A program made the position numbers and the translations under genes. 64,000 nucleotides of DNA from CAWJKP01 sp963843465 (GTDB lineage: Bacteria; Planctomycetota; Planctomycetia; Pirellulales; Thermoguttaceae): the NCBI GenBank assembly GCA_963843465.1, contig CAWJKP010000003.1:248001-312000 (forward strand). Direction: 5' to 3'. Below are positions 8,744 through 16,769 of this stretch, in pieces. The notes beneath the pieces are model-generated. The model had not been told where the DNA came from. It ran no database searches and was given only the letters and a program-made list of their open reading frames with translations. Every line of letters begins with the position of its first letter. Positions within the stretch are counted from its first letter, which is position 1.

Positions 8744-9287
8744 CGAACGACACGAGCGTTCCGAACGCGGGGCACTTCTTGGCCACCTTGTCGAGATCGA
8801 GGTGCAACGCCATCCTCTCGTTATGGGTAGCGTGCCTATACCGCGGCCTTTGTTTGCCTTCCTTGCTCACCCTCTCCAAATACTCCTTGGGTTTGAAGAT
8901 TCTTTCCGGGCTCTCGATTGGCGAGGGGTGCCAGGAGGAGAATATCTTCGACGCGCACTCGATATCCGCCAGGATCCATGCCTCCAACTCCTGAACGGGA
9001 ATAACGATGCAGCAGTCTTCCGTGAACCCCGAAGGCCGTACGATCCGTTGAATTACCTCGTCCCTCTTGGGCTGAGGATCGGGGCCATCGGCGTCGTGAC
9101 AAACAATAAAGTGTGTAAGACTCAGCATCTTGAAAAGTTGTAATTGCTTGGCCCCCTTTCGAAGCAGCTCGCTGCACCCGCCGTAGCCTTTCGTCTTGAC
9201 GGTCAGCCGTGGGTTGCCAGCAAGCCTCTGAACGAGGACCTTTAGCGTCTCGGCGTCGGAATCATCTTCTCCGAGAATCCCATACAC
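8715..9287 (-). CDS. TOPRIM-like protein (DUF4276/DUF4435-type), partner of AAA ATPase
   Basis: A 190-residue protein with the marks of a small TOPRIM domain: an acidic first motif in GILGEDDSDAETLKVL and a DxD motif in FIVCHDADGPDP. A metal-dependent nuclease-like role is inferred from these residues. The GTG at 9287 follows the ATPase stop by 4 bp, and the ATPase stop region CAGGAGTAG supplies its ribosome-binding site, so the two are coupled. An AAA ATPase with a TOPRIM protein immediately downstream is the arrangement of anti-phage systems such as PARIS (AriA/AriB) and OLD-like pairs. The exact family cannot be fixed from sequence alone. Confidence 0.7.
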   Translation of the reverse strand: MYGILGEDDSDAETLKVLVQRLAGNPRLTVKTKGYGGCSELLRKGAKQLQLFKMLSLTHFIVCHDADGPDPQPKRDEVIQRIVRPSGFTEDCCIVIPVQELEAWILADIECASKIFSSWHPSPIESPERIFKPKEYLERVSKEGKQRPRYRHATHNERMALHLDLDKVAKKCPAFGTLVSFVKKTAPKRR

Positions 9288-9291
9288 GTTC

Positions 9292-10488
9292 CTACTCCTG
9301 CGCGACCGTTTCCAGGAAGTCGGCCAGCGTCCCCTCTTCCTCGAGGTAGCGAGTGGCAGCTTGCGTCTCTTGCGGCGTCAAACGGCGGACCGTGGTTTGC
9401 CCGTCTTCCATGGTGACCAACAGGATCGCGTCCGGGGTAACGGTGTTAAAGACGACCGCCGAATGGCTGGCCACGATGAGTTGGCTCTGGTCGGAATAAC
9501 CCTGCAACAAATCGATAAGCTTTATCAAGAGCGCCCGATGGATGCCGTCTTCGGGATGTTCAAGCAACATCACCGAGGAGTGATCGTAGATCAACGACGT
9601 GATAATGGCAATTAGTCGTTGAGTCCCGGACGATAAGTCGCCTAAACTGAAGTGCTGAGGCAGACTTGTCGGCGACTGCAAGCTCGGCTGAAAGCGAACG
9701 CTGTACCACGTTTCACCTCCCACTTGCCGCGGCTGGGCGATACCAAGCTGCTCAACGTCGATTCTATCAATTAACCCCAAACCGTTAGGGCCGAGTAGCT
9801 GTTGAACCTCATCGAACTCCTCGGGCCGGGTCAGATGCATGTTCAATAGTCGCATCAGATCGGCGGTACCGAGGGCATCGGTGCCGCGATGTCGATTAAG
9901 CCATTCATTGTACTCGGACTGAGGGATTACCGGGTACGCAGCGCGTGGCTCGAACCCGGCGCCGGCCTCGGGCTCTAGTGGATAGTATCGGATCGCCTCA
10001 AAATCTTGCAGCAAAGGACGAATCAGGCGAACAGGCTCTGACCCAGGTGGTAGAACCGAGACAAGCGCGGGCATACATGGCGCACGTGAACCGATTCTAA
10101 TCCTCTTTCCGTCAACAAGAGTCACGTCCCCATGTTCGCGCTTGAAGACTTCTTTTCGCGTGCCATCGCTCGTCTCGTGGCACAATATCTCGGTGATCTC
10201 GGGTTCCGCCTCCGGTGATGGATGGATGGAGCGGTCGTTCATTTCAAAAGAGTAGTCGTAAGTATCCTGGCCAAGGATGTTCTGTACCGCGAATGCTCTC
10301 GGCACCATATAGGCCGAAAAGCGGGAGGAGTCCGACGATGTTGCGGTGCTAGCCAGCCAAGAGATGGCCCGTAAGATATTTGACTTCCCTACGGCATTTC
10401 TTCCGACCAGTACGGTCAAGGCGCCCAAACCTTTAAGATCGACGTTGTGGCAGGAGCGAAAACCCTTTATCACAACGCGTTTAAGCAT
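9292..10488 (-). CDS. AAA family ATPase (ABC/SMC-like), partner of TOPRIM protein
   Basis: A 398-residue ATPase beginning MLKRVVIKGFRSCHNVDL, typical of OLD/RecF-like AAA proteins. Walker A GRNAVGKSN is near residues 28-36. An ABC-signature-like segment FSLGDLSSGTQRLIAI precedes Walker B VMLLEHPEDGIH (Glu replaced by His-Pro-Glu spacing) and a switch histidine in VASHSAVVF. The family acts as a sensor or oligomeric scaffold that controls a partner effector. It is first in a two-gene unit with the TOPRIM gene. Nearby genes are housekeeping (plsC, rpsA), so this may be an isolated insertion. A defence role is inference from architecture. Confidence 0.8.
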   Translation of the reverse strand: MLKRVVIKGFRSCHNVDLKGLGALTVLVGRNAVGKSNILRAISWLASTATSSDSSRFSAYMVPRAFAVQNILGQDTYDYSFEMNDRSIHPSPEAEPEITEILCHETSDGTRKEVFKREHGDVTLVDGKRIRIGSRAPCMPALVSVLPPGSEPVRLIRPLLQDFEAIRYYPLEPEAGAGFEPRAAYPVIPQSEYNEWLNRHRGTDALGTADLMRLLNMHLTRPEEFDEVQQLLGPNGLGLIDRIDVEQLGIAQPRQVGGETWYSVRFQPSLQSPTSLPQHFSLGDLSSGTQRLIAIITSLIYDHSSVMLLEHPEDGIHRALLIKLIDLLQGYSDQSQLIVASHSAVVFNTVTPDAILLVTMEDGQTTVRRLTPQETQAATRYLEEEGTLADFLETVAQE

Positions 10489-10677
10489 TTCAGATCGTCG
10501 TGGTTAGAGCTATACGAACCCCGGCCGAGCGTCACGCAAACAAGCCAACCCGATGGGTGGCATGCAAAACCTGATGCCGACTCGGCGAGCACCTTCAAGT
10601 ACCGCGCAGGAACTATACCACACGGGCAAGAGCGGACCCAGGCCCCCGTCAGAGTGGAAGACTGCCCTGCCCTGCAA

Positions 10678-10706
10678 TTGTGGAGCATAAGCGGCTCTGT
10701 TATAGT
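10678..10706 (+). promoter_or_regulatory. Candidate sigma70-type promoter for rpsA
   Basis: TTGTGG (10678-10683), a 17-bp spacer and TATAGT (10701-10706) fit a vegetative promoter. The predicted leader to the ATG at 10797 is about 85 nt. The bases just before that ATG (CCAAACTGAACTA) lack a Shine-Dalgarno sequence, as is also true of other rpsA leaders that are autoregulated by S1. Confidence 0.55.
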
Positions 10707-10796
10707 ACAGGGCTAGCCCGTTCCTCCGCGGTAGCCCTCCGCTGGTGGGGGCCGGACGAACGGCAGACACTTCTTACCAATTACCAAACTGAACTA

Positions 10797-12653
10797 ATGG
10801 TCAATCGCAACCTGATTCGGGGCCTCGATCTCAGCGACGAGGAATGGGAACAAGAACTGGGCCAGGCGATGGAAGGCAACCTGGCCGAAGACATCGAGTG
10901 GGGCGGCGCCGAGATCGCCGTCAACCAGATCGTCACCGGCCGCGTGTTGCGGGTGGAAGGCGAGTTCGTGCTGGTCGACGTGGGTTACAAGAGCGAAGGC
11001 ATGATCCTGCGGAACGAGTGGGAGGAGAATCAGCCGCCGCCGGAGCCGGGCCAGACCATCAAGGTGCTGATCGAGGACGTTGAGGACGTTGCCGGCAGCC
11101 TGGAAGACTCGCGGGGGATGATCGCCCTGAGCAAGCGCAAGGCCGAGAAGATCGAAGCCTGGATCAAGGTCATGGAGGCCGTCCACGAAGGCGACGTGGT
11201 CACCGGCACCGTCACCCGAAAGATCAAGGGCGGGCTGTTGGTGGACATCGGCGTGAACGTCTTCCTCCCCGCCAGCCAGGTCGACATCCGCCGCCCGGCC
11301 GACATCGGCGACTACATCGGCAAGCAGATCCAGTGCATCGTGCTGAAGATCGACGAGGCCCGGCGGAACATCGTCGTTAGCCGGCGGGCGCTGATCGAGG
11401 CCGAGCGGGCCAAGAAAAAGGCCCAATTGTTGGCCGAGCTGCAGGTGGGCCAGCGCCGCACGGGCGTGGTGAAGAACATCGCCGAGTTCGGCGCCTTCGT
11501 GGACCTCGGCGGCATCGACGGCCTGCTGCACATCACCGACATGAGCTGGGGCCGCATCAATCACCCCACCGACGTCGTGCAGATCGACCAGGAGATCGAG
11601 GTGCAGATCCTGCACATCGACTACGAGAAGGAGAAGATCGCCCTGGGCCTGAAGCAGAAGTCGGCCAGCCCCTGGGAAGAGGTGGAGAAGAAGTATCCCG
11701 TGGGCAGCCACATCAAGGGCACCGTGGTCAACGTGATGAGCTACGGGGCCTTCGTCAAGCTCGAAGAAGGCATCGAAGGCCTGGTCCACATCAGCGAGAT
11801 GTCCTGGACCAAGCGGGTCAGCCATCCCAGCGAGCTGGTGCAGATCGACGACGAGATCGAGGTGGTCGTGCTGGGCATCAACAAGGAGAAGCAGGAGATC
11901 TCCCTGGGCATGAAGCAGACCCAGGAAAACCCCTGGGACCGCGTGGCCGAGCATTATCCCCCCGGCGCGACCGTCAAGGGCACGGTCCGCAACCTCACCA
12001 ACTACGGCGCCTTCATCGAGATCGAAGAGGGCATCGACGGCCTGTTGCACGTCTCCGACATGTCCTGGACCCGCAAGATCAGCCATCCCAACGAAATGGT
12101 CGAGAAGGGCCAGCGGCTCACCTGCCGCGTGCTCTCGGTGGACCAGGATCGCCGCCGCATCGCCCTGGGCCTGAAGCAGTTGGCCGAAGACCCCTGGGCC
12201 CACGATATCCCCGGCAAGTACGAGCCGGGCCAGATCGTCACCGGCACGGTCACCAAGATCACCAACTTCGGCGTCTTCGTGGGGCTGGAGAACGGCCTGG
12301 AGGGCCTGCTGCACATCTCCGAGCTGGCCGACCACAAGGTGGAGAACCCCGAGGAGATCGTCAAGGTCGGTGACAAGATCGAGGTCAAGGTGCTCCGCGT
12401 CGATGCCGAGGAGCGGAAGATCGGTCTGTCGCGGAAGCGGGTGGAATGGGCGGAAGAGGAGGAACAACCGCTTGCCGCTGGGGCCGCCAAGCCCGGCGGA
12501 CCCGGCGGGCCCGGCAAGCCCGCAGCGCCTTCCCGGGAGCTCAAGGGGGGCGTGGGTGGCGGCGGACCGTTGATCCAACCCTTCCGCCCAGCGGAATCGG
12601 CAAAACCGCAGGAACCCCACGGGCAGGAAGAGCAGTCCTCGGACCAGGGCTAA
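10797..12653 (+). CDS. rpsA: 30S ribosomal protein S1
   Basis: Binds mRNA on the 30S subunit and promotes initiation on structured or weak-SD messages. The 618-residue protein has six successive S1/OB domains; the last four carry the conserved GAFV(D/K)L..G(I)(D/E)GL(L/V)HI(S/T) pattern (GAFVDLGGIDGLLHITDMSW, GAFVKLEEGIEGLVHISEMS, GAFIEIEEGIDGLLHVSDMS, GVFVGLENGLEGLLHISELA). The tail is a Gly/Pro-rich low-complexity region. The ATG at 10797 (MVNRNLIRGLDLSDEEW) is chosen because upstream in-frame sequence lies in the promoter region. A hairpin terminator follows 200 bp downstream. Confidence 0.95.
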   Translation: MVNRNLIRGLDLSDEEWEQELGQAMEGNLAEDIEWGGAEIAVNQIVTGRVLRVEGEFVLVDVGYKSEGMILRNEWEENQPPPEPGQTIKVLIEDVEDVAGSLEDSRGMIALSKRKAEKIEAWIKVMEAVHEGDVVTGTVTRKIKGGLLVDIGVNVFLPASQVDIRRPADIGDYIGKQIQCIVLKIDEARRNIVVSRRALIEAERAKKKAQLLAELQVGQRRTGVVKNIAEFGAFVDLGGIDGLLHITDMSWGRINHPTDVVQIDQEIEVQILHIDYEKEKIALGLKQKSASPWEEVEKKYPVGSHIKGTVVNVMSYGAFVKLEEGIEGLVHISEMSWTKRVSHPSELVQIDDEIEVVVLGINKEKQEISLGMKQTQENPWDRVAEHYPPGATVKGTVRNLTNYGAFIEIEEGIDGLLHVSDMSWTRKISHPNEMVEKGQRLTCRVLSVDQDRRRIALGLKQLAEDPWAHDIPGKYEPGQIVTGTVTKITNFGVFVGLENGLEGLLHISELADHKVENPEEIVKVGDKIEVKVLRVDAEERKIGLSRKRVEWAEEEEQPLAAGAAKPGGPGGPGKPAAPSRELKGGVGGGGPLIQPFRPAESAKPQEPHGQEEQSSDQG

Positions 12654-12688
12654 GTGCCGACGGAAGAATTGTTCTAGGATTTGCCCGT

Positions 12689-12741
12689 AGGACGGATTGC
12701 TAATCCGTCCGGAAATCGCGGATGGATTAGCAATCCGTCCT
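12689..12741. repeat. Nested palindromic repeat downstream of rpsA
   Basis: Arms 12689-12710 and 12720-12741 are inverted copies, and each is itself palindromic (GGACGGATT-GCT-AATCCGTCC). It could fold as two small hairpins or one long one. No second copy was seen in the window. Confidence 0.8.
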
Positions 12742-12851
12742 GCGAAATTCGTCGCATTTGCTCTTCAACCGGTCCTAAAGCCGTTGGAACCGGCAGCTTG
12801 CCGACAGGCGACAAAAGCGTCGTGCCTGCAACCGCCCGCATGTCATCCCCG

Positions 12852-12886
12852 GACCCCGCCGGTCTCGACCGGCGGGGTCGCTGTTT
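12852..12886 (+). terminator. Strong hairpin terminator between rpsA and the sigma-factor gene
   Basis: A perfect 12-bp GC stem (GACCCCGCCGGT / ACCGGCGGGGTC) with a CTCG loop is followed by GCTGTTTTCCC. It is well placed to end rpsA transcripts and insulate the sigma-factor gene. Confidence 0.7.
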
Positions 12887-13015
12887 TCCCTAACCGCCCT
12901 AACTCGCGCACATTCGTCCCACCTCGTCGCTCGGCCGCTTCCTTGGAGAAACCACCGCCGCGTCGTCGATAGTGCTGTTGGACCGACACGACCCGTTTTC
13001 TCACCGCCGAAGCCC

Positions 13016-13873
13016 ATGAACAAGCCCCGACGAAGACCCACCGCACCGGCCGTCCAGTCGCCGCTGGAAACCTATCTCCACGAGATCAACGAGACGCAGT
13101 TGCTCGCCGCCGAGGACGAGCAGGACCTCGCCGTGGCCATCGGCGAAGGCGACCTCCAGGCCCGCGACCGCATGGTCCGCGCCAACCTGCGACTGGTGGT
13201 CAACATCGCCCGCGGCTACTCCGGCAAGGGCCTGGGCCTCCAGGACCTGATTGAAGAAGGCAACCTCGGCCTGTTGCGGGCGGTGGAAGGCTTCGACCCC
13301 GCCATGGGAACGCGGTTCTCGACCTACGCCAGCTACTGGATCAAGCAGTCCATCAAGCGGGCCTTGATCAACACGGCCAAGACCATCCGCATCCCGGCCT
13401 ACATGGTCGAGCTGCTGTCCAAGTGGCGGCGGGCCAGCACGCGGCTGACCGAAGAGCTCGGCCGCACGCCCACGCCCGAGGAGATCGGCCGCGTGCTGGG
13501 ACTTCCCCGCAAGAAGTTGCCGATCATCAAGAAAGCGATCCGCATCTACAACCTCACCCCCCAGACCGACCAGGCGGAGGCCGGCTGGTCCCTTGGCGAA
13601 ATGCTGATGGACGAGCGGATGCGGAGCCCCGACGAGGAGCTGGTCGAGAACGACAACCTGACCCACATCCTCAAACAGCTCCAGAACATGGACCAGCGCG
13701 AGGCCACCGTGCTGCGGATGCGTTTCGGCCTGGACGACAACGAGCCGCGGACGCTCAAAGAAATCGGCGAGAGCCTCGGCCTGACCCGCGAACGCGTCCG
13801 CCAGATCGAGACCGAGGCCCTGGACAAGCTGGCCGACAGCCTCAACGGGGCCCCGGTCGATCCGGCACTGTAG
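13016..13873 (+). CDS. sigA: RNA polymerase sigma-70 family factor (RpoD/SigA type)
   Basis: A 285-residue sigma factor. Region 1.2 (SPLETYLHEINETQLLAAEDEQDLA) leads into region 2 (MVRANLRLVVNIARGY, LQDLIEEGNLGLLRAVEGFDP, RFSTYASYWIKQSIKRAL), region 3 (RIPAYMVELLSKWRRA, LGRTPTPEEIG) and region 4 (MRFGLDDNEPRTLKEIGESLGLTRERVRQIETEALDKL). It lacks the long region 1.1 and non-conserved insert of enterobacterial RpoD, so it could be the housekeeping factor or a group 2 relative. Planctomycetes carry several such genes, so the symbol is tentative. It directs core polymerase to -35/-10 promoters. Confidence 0.88.
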   Translation: MNKPRRRPTAPAVQSPLETYLHEINETQLLAAEDEQDLAVAIGEGDLQARDRMVRANLRLVVNIARGYSGKGLGLQDLIEEGNLGLLRAVEGFDPAMGTRFSTYASYWIKQSIKRALINTAKTIRIPAYMVELLSKWRRASTRLTEELGRTPTPEEIGRVLGLPRKKLPIIKKAIRIYNLTPQTDQAEAGWSLGEMLMDERMRSPDEELVENDNLTHILKQLQNMDQREATVLRMRFGLDDNEPRTLKEIGESLGLTRERVRQIETEALDKLADSLNGAPVDPAL

Positions 13874-13879
13874 TCCGGC

Positions 13880-14287
13880 TCAGTCTTTGACCACGAAGTC
13901 GACCACCATCACCTTGTCCAGGTACGGCCCGAGCATCTTGCCGAACGCCTTGTGAGCCGGGTGGACGAGGTAGGCGTCGCGATCCTTGCCGCTGTTGAAA
14001 GTCAGCACGAAGCAATGGGTGAAGCCGTCGGAGAAAGGCTCCGGGCTGACGTTGGTCCCCCACTCGTAGCGTAGGATGCCGGGAACCTTGACCGGAAGCT
14101 CGCGGAAGGCGTCTTCCACCTTCTTGATGTCCTCGGGCTTGGCGTCCTTCTTGAAGCGGAACAGGACTACGTGCCGGAGCTGCCCCAGATGCGGGTTCTT
14201 CTTCGGCGGCTCGGCCGACAAGCTCATCGCCCACGCCACCACGCCCACCAAACCGATCACCAGGCCAATCGCCAACAACTTCTTCAT
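13880..14287 (-). CDS. Dabb-family stress-responsive alpha/beta barrel protein, exported
   Basis: From the ATG at 14287 the protein opens with a signal peptide or membrane anchor (MKKLLAIGLVIGLVGVVAWAMSLSAEPP). A Dabb domain follows: LRHVVLFRFKKDAKPEDIKKVEDAF, then LRYEWGTNVSPEPFSDGFTHCFVLTFNSGKDRDAYLVHPAHKAF, with the family's paired histidines. Dabb proteins are small dimeric ferredoxin-like barrels; their biochemical role in bacteria is mostly unknown. The gene converges on the sigma-factor gene with 6 bp between the stops. Confidence 0.85.
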   Translation of the reverse strand: MKKLLAIGLVIGLVGVVAWAMSLSAEPPKKNPHLGQLRHVVLFRFKKDAKPEDIKKVEDAFRELPVKVPGILRYEWGTNVSPEPFSDGFTHCFVLTFNSGKDRDAYLVHPAHKAFGKMLGPYLDKVMVVDFVVKD

Positions 14288-14333
14288 CGCAAGTGTCTCC
14301 AAGCAGCCATCATCAAGGGGTGAAGAAAGACGG

Positions 14334-14431
14334 GTAGGGTGGGACAAGCTCGCGCAAGCGAGCGCCGGCCCACCAATTCTGCCGGCGATTGGTGGGCCGT
14401 CGGCCGCCACGGCGGCCTTGTCCCACCCTAC
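14334..14431 (+). repeat. 98-bp GTAGGGTGGGAC palindromic element, copy A (forward)
   Basis: Ends are GTAGGGTGGGAC and GTCCCACCCTAC, with inner GCCGGCCCACCA/TGGTGGGCC arms. Between them are two side hairpins, GCTCGC(n)GCGAGC in the left arm and GGCCGCC(n)GGCGGCC in the right. The element lies in the divergent gap between the Dabb gene and apt. Other copies start at 31694, 35368, 39067 and 47186. Confidence 0.92.
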
Positions 14432-14565
14432 GATTGCCGGAACGTCGCAGTCAGTATAACCCGGCGGCCGGCCGCGGACAAACGGCACGCTGCTCTTCCC
14501 GGCCGGGACGACTGGCCTTATATTCGAGCCCAGGGCTCTTCAAGAACCGCCGCTGGAAACTCCCG

Positions 14566-15105
14566 ATGCCTCCGCAGAACCAACTCAATCTGGCCGATTA
14601 CATCCGCGAGATCCCCGATTTCCCCAAGCCGGGGATCCTGTTTCGCGACATTACCCCGCTGTTGGGCCATCCCCAGGCGTTTCGCCAGGCCGTCTGCCAG
14701 TTGGCCGAGAGGATCCGGCCCTGGAAGGTCGACGTGGTGGCGGCGGCCGAAGCTCGCGGGTTCCTCTTCGCTGCCCCGCTGGCCTTGGAACTGTCCGCCG
14801 CGTTGGTTCCCGTGCGAAAGAAAGGAAAGCTCCCCCACCAGACGATGTCCCACACCTACGACCTGGAATACGGCAGCGACACCCTGGAAATCCACGCCGA
14901 CTCCATTCCCCAGGGCGCCAACGTGGCGGTGGTCGACGATCTGCTGGCCACCGGCGGCACCGTCCAGGCCTGCTGCCGGCTTGCCGAAAAGGCGGGCGGG
15001 CGCGTGGTGGGCTGCGCGTTCCTGATCGAGCTGACCGGCCTCCAGGGCGCCAAGCGGATCGAGAGATACCACGTGACCAGCCTGATCCAGTACGCCGGGA
15101 CCTGA
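14566..15105 (+). CDS. apt: Adenine phosphoribosyltransferase
   Basis: Salvages adenine to AMP with PRPP. The 179-residue protein has the Apt N terminus (LADYIREIPDFPKPGILFRDITPLL), an EARGF segment in AAEARGFLFAAPLA, the hydrolysis-loop region RKKGKLPHQTMSHTYDLEYG and the PRPP motif VAVVDDLLATGGT. The ATG at 14566 follows GGAAAC and begins MPPQNQLNLADYI; earlier in-frame codons overlap the repeat element. Length is normal. Confidence 0.95.
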   Translation: MPPQNQLNLADYIREIPDFPKPGILFRDITPLLGHPQAFRQAVCQLAERIRPWKVDVVAAAEARGFLFAAPLALELSAALVPVRKKGKLPHQTMSHTYDLEYGSDTLEIHADSIPQGANVAVVDDLLATGGTVQACCRLAEKAGGRVVGCAFLIELTGLQGAKRIERYHVTSLIQYAGT

Positions 15106-15112
15106 AGTAAAG

Positions 15113-15190
15113 GAGACGCGGAGAAAGGGAGACGCGGAGACGCGGGGATGTTCCCCGTGTCACCCCATCCCCGCGTCGCCGCGTCTTTCC
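15113..15190. repeat. GGAGACGCGG tandem/inverted repeat
   Basis: Several direct copies of GGAGACGCGG and, after a spacer, the complementary CCGCGTC units. The same family appears at about 40036-40072 inside the GT39 gene, where it is translated as AETRRRGD. Confidence 0.75.
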
Positions 15191-15211
15191 TGGCGGTCGT
15201 AGAGTGCTAAC

Positions 15212-15589
15212 ATGGCTGGGAGCCCGCTCGCCAAGAACATCCTCTTGATCGCGCCCGACCTGGACGAACGCAGGCTGCTCCTGGCGGAGTTGCAGGAGGC
15301 CGGCTACGAGGTGCTGCCGGCGCCCAGCGCCGATTACGCGAGCCGTGCGATTCTTCTCCAACTGACCGCGCCGTCGCTGGTTCTGTGGGACGAGCATGGC
15401 GAGCCGTCGACAACGCCTGCGGAAAGGCAGCGCTTGTCGAGCCTGACGCCCAACGTCCCCTGGATGGTGATCGAAAGCGCGATCCCGGAGGGCCGGCGCG
15501 AGCCACTTGGCCGGCCGCTGGCGAAAGTCCTGCGGCGCCCGATCCGCATCGGCCAAATTGTCGAGGCCGTACGAGCGGTAATCGGGTAG
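15212..15589 (+). CDS. Degenerate response-regulator receiver-like protein
   Basis: The 125-residue sequence has receiver-domain spacing: an acidic start after strand 1 (NILLIAPDLDERRLLLAELQEAGYEVLPAPSA), a strand 3 that ends LVLWDEHG where the phosphorylated Asp would be expected, and a C-terminal KVLRRPIRIGQIVEAVRAVI resembling the Lys-Pro loop and helix 5. The central region (STTPAERQRLSSLTPNVPWMVI) is shortened. It may be a pseudo-receiver or a protein-interaction module. There is no output domain and no histidine kinase nearby. Confidence 0.6.
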   Translation: MAGSPLAKNILLIAPDLDERRLLLAELQEAGYEVLPAPSADYASRAILLQLTAPSLVLWDEHGEPSTTPAERQRLSSLTPNVPWMVIESAIPEGRREPLGRPLAKVLRRPIRIGQIVEAVRAVIG

Positions 15590-15590
15590 G

Positions 15591-16454
15591 CTATTTCGCG
15601 ACGCTCCCCGGTTCGGGCCAGGCGGCGGGAATGGGAATCGTGACCTTCCCCGTGGCGGCCCATTCGGTGCCGCGGAGCATCAGCGTTTGCCAGGCTATAC
15701 AGCCCATCGCCTTGGGGTCGTGGCCCATGGCGTTGTGGAAGACCCGGCCTTGGCCGTATTCGGTGACCACGATCATCGGCTCGTTCTGGCCGGTGCCGCC
15801 CTTGGCCTTGTCGGAATAGGCGGTAGCCAGCACCTTCGCCGTGCCGTGCTTCAACTGGCGGTGGTAAAGCTCGTCCTTGAGGTGCTGGAAGTCCTTCATG
15901 CCCTTGGTGACCGGGTGCTCATGGTCGAGGATGCTCACGACGAACGAGTGGTAGGCGCCGTGGGCACTTTGGCCCATCTGCCAGCTCAAACCGATCAGGT
16001 CGGTGAACTCGGGCCAGTCGTTCCAGGCGGTGCTGGCGGCGTGGAAGAGTACCAGCCCGTGGCCGGCGGCGATGTACTCCAGGAATGCCTTCTCCGTCTC
16101 CGCGGGCCAGCGATGGCCTTTGACGTTGGGGAAGGTCGTGTAGTTGCTGACTAGGGCGTCGTACTTGGCGAAATCCCCGCCCGAGAGTCCCGGGACGTTT
16201 TCGGTCACGTCCACGGTGAAGTATCCGCTCTCCTCGTACATCTTCTTCAGCACGGGGGTGGTGGATTTCCAGTCGTGGTTGTTGGCCCCGCTGAGGATCA
16301 GCAGGCGGATCTTGCCGCCACCAACCTCCCGTTGGTGCCCCAACTCGGCGGCCTGAACCGTCATCGAAAGACCGCACACAGCCGTCGCCATGATGAAGGC
16401 TACACCGAGACGCTCTAGATTTCCGGACATGATGTGCTCGATAGGGTTGCGCAT
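15591..16454 (-). CDS. ThuA-domain secreted protein
   Basis: A 287-residue protein with an N-terminal signal peptide (LGVAFIMATAVCGLSMTVQAAE) and a ThuA-type class I glutamine-amidotransferase-like fold: RLLILSGANNHDWKSTTPVLKKM, then YDALVSNYTTFPNVKGHRWP, AAGHGLVLFHAASTAW and GRVFHNAMGHDPKAMG near the C terminus. ThuA proteins are abundant in planctomycetes and often lie near sugar catabolism genes; substrate and activity are not established. It is exported and probably periplasmic. A second in-frame ATG at 16430 would keep the signal peptide and could be the true start. Confidence 0.88.
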   Translation of the reverse strand: MRNPIEHIMSGNLERLGVAFIMATAVCGLSMTVQAAELGHQREVGGGKIRLLILSGANNHDWKSTTPVLKKMYEESGYFTVDVTENVPGLSGGDFAKYDALVSNYTTFPNVKGHRWPAETEKAFLEYIAAGHGLVLFHAASTAWNDWPEFTDLIGLSWQMGQSAHGAYHSFVVSILDHEHPVTKGMKDFQHLKDELYHRQLKHGTAKVLATAYSDKAKGGTGQNEPMIVVTEYGQGRVFHNAMGHDPKAMGCIAWQTLMLRGTEWAATGKVTIPIPAAWPEPGSVAK

Positions 16455-16638
16455 TCTTCAGACCGCTCTGGCACCCATTGCCATCCGCTTGGCATCCTAC
16501 TACCGTGGAATCCCCATTGTCAAATGATCCCGCGGTGAGGGAGCTGAAGGCGCGGTTGGATTCTGTAGGCAGCGGGCTCTGTCCCGTTCCGCCGGCCGTG
16601 GAACGCCGCGAAGAGTAGTCGTGCGCTCTCCCACCACA

Positions 16639-16769
16639 TCGTAACCCGAAGCGTAAGCGAGGGAGGGCCAACGCTTTCCCTCGCTTACGCTTCGGGTTAC
16701 GACTGGCCAACAGCTTCCACCGTAAGACGCCCTGTTATGCTAAAGCGCCCTGTTATGCTAAAGCATAAC
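16639..16769. repeat. Two palindromic elements between ThuA and msrB
   Basis: A perfect 26-bp inverted repeat (arms 16639-16664 and 16677-16702, core CCCGAAGCGTAAGCGAGGGA) is followed at about 16730-16770 by copies of GTTATGCTAAAGCATAAC. The first has a half copy inside gltX at about 21275-21293. The second recurs at 46217-46276 and 49140-49250. The gap from 16455 holds no gene I can see. Confidence 0.88.

Noticed and set aside
10794..12620. Long reverse-strand open frame opposite rpsA (about 600 codons)
   Set aside because: Its Asp/Leu/Val-rich sequence is the antisense of S1-domain codons in a GC-rich gene; it has no domain of its own and rpsA is unambiguous.
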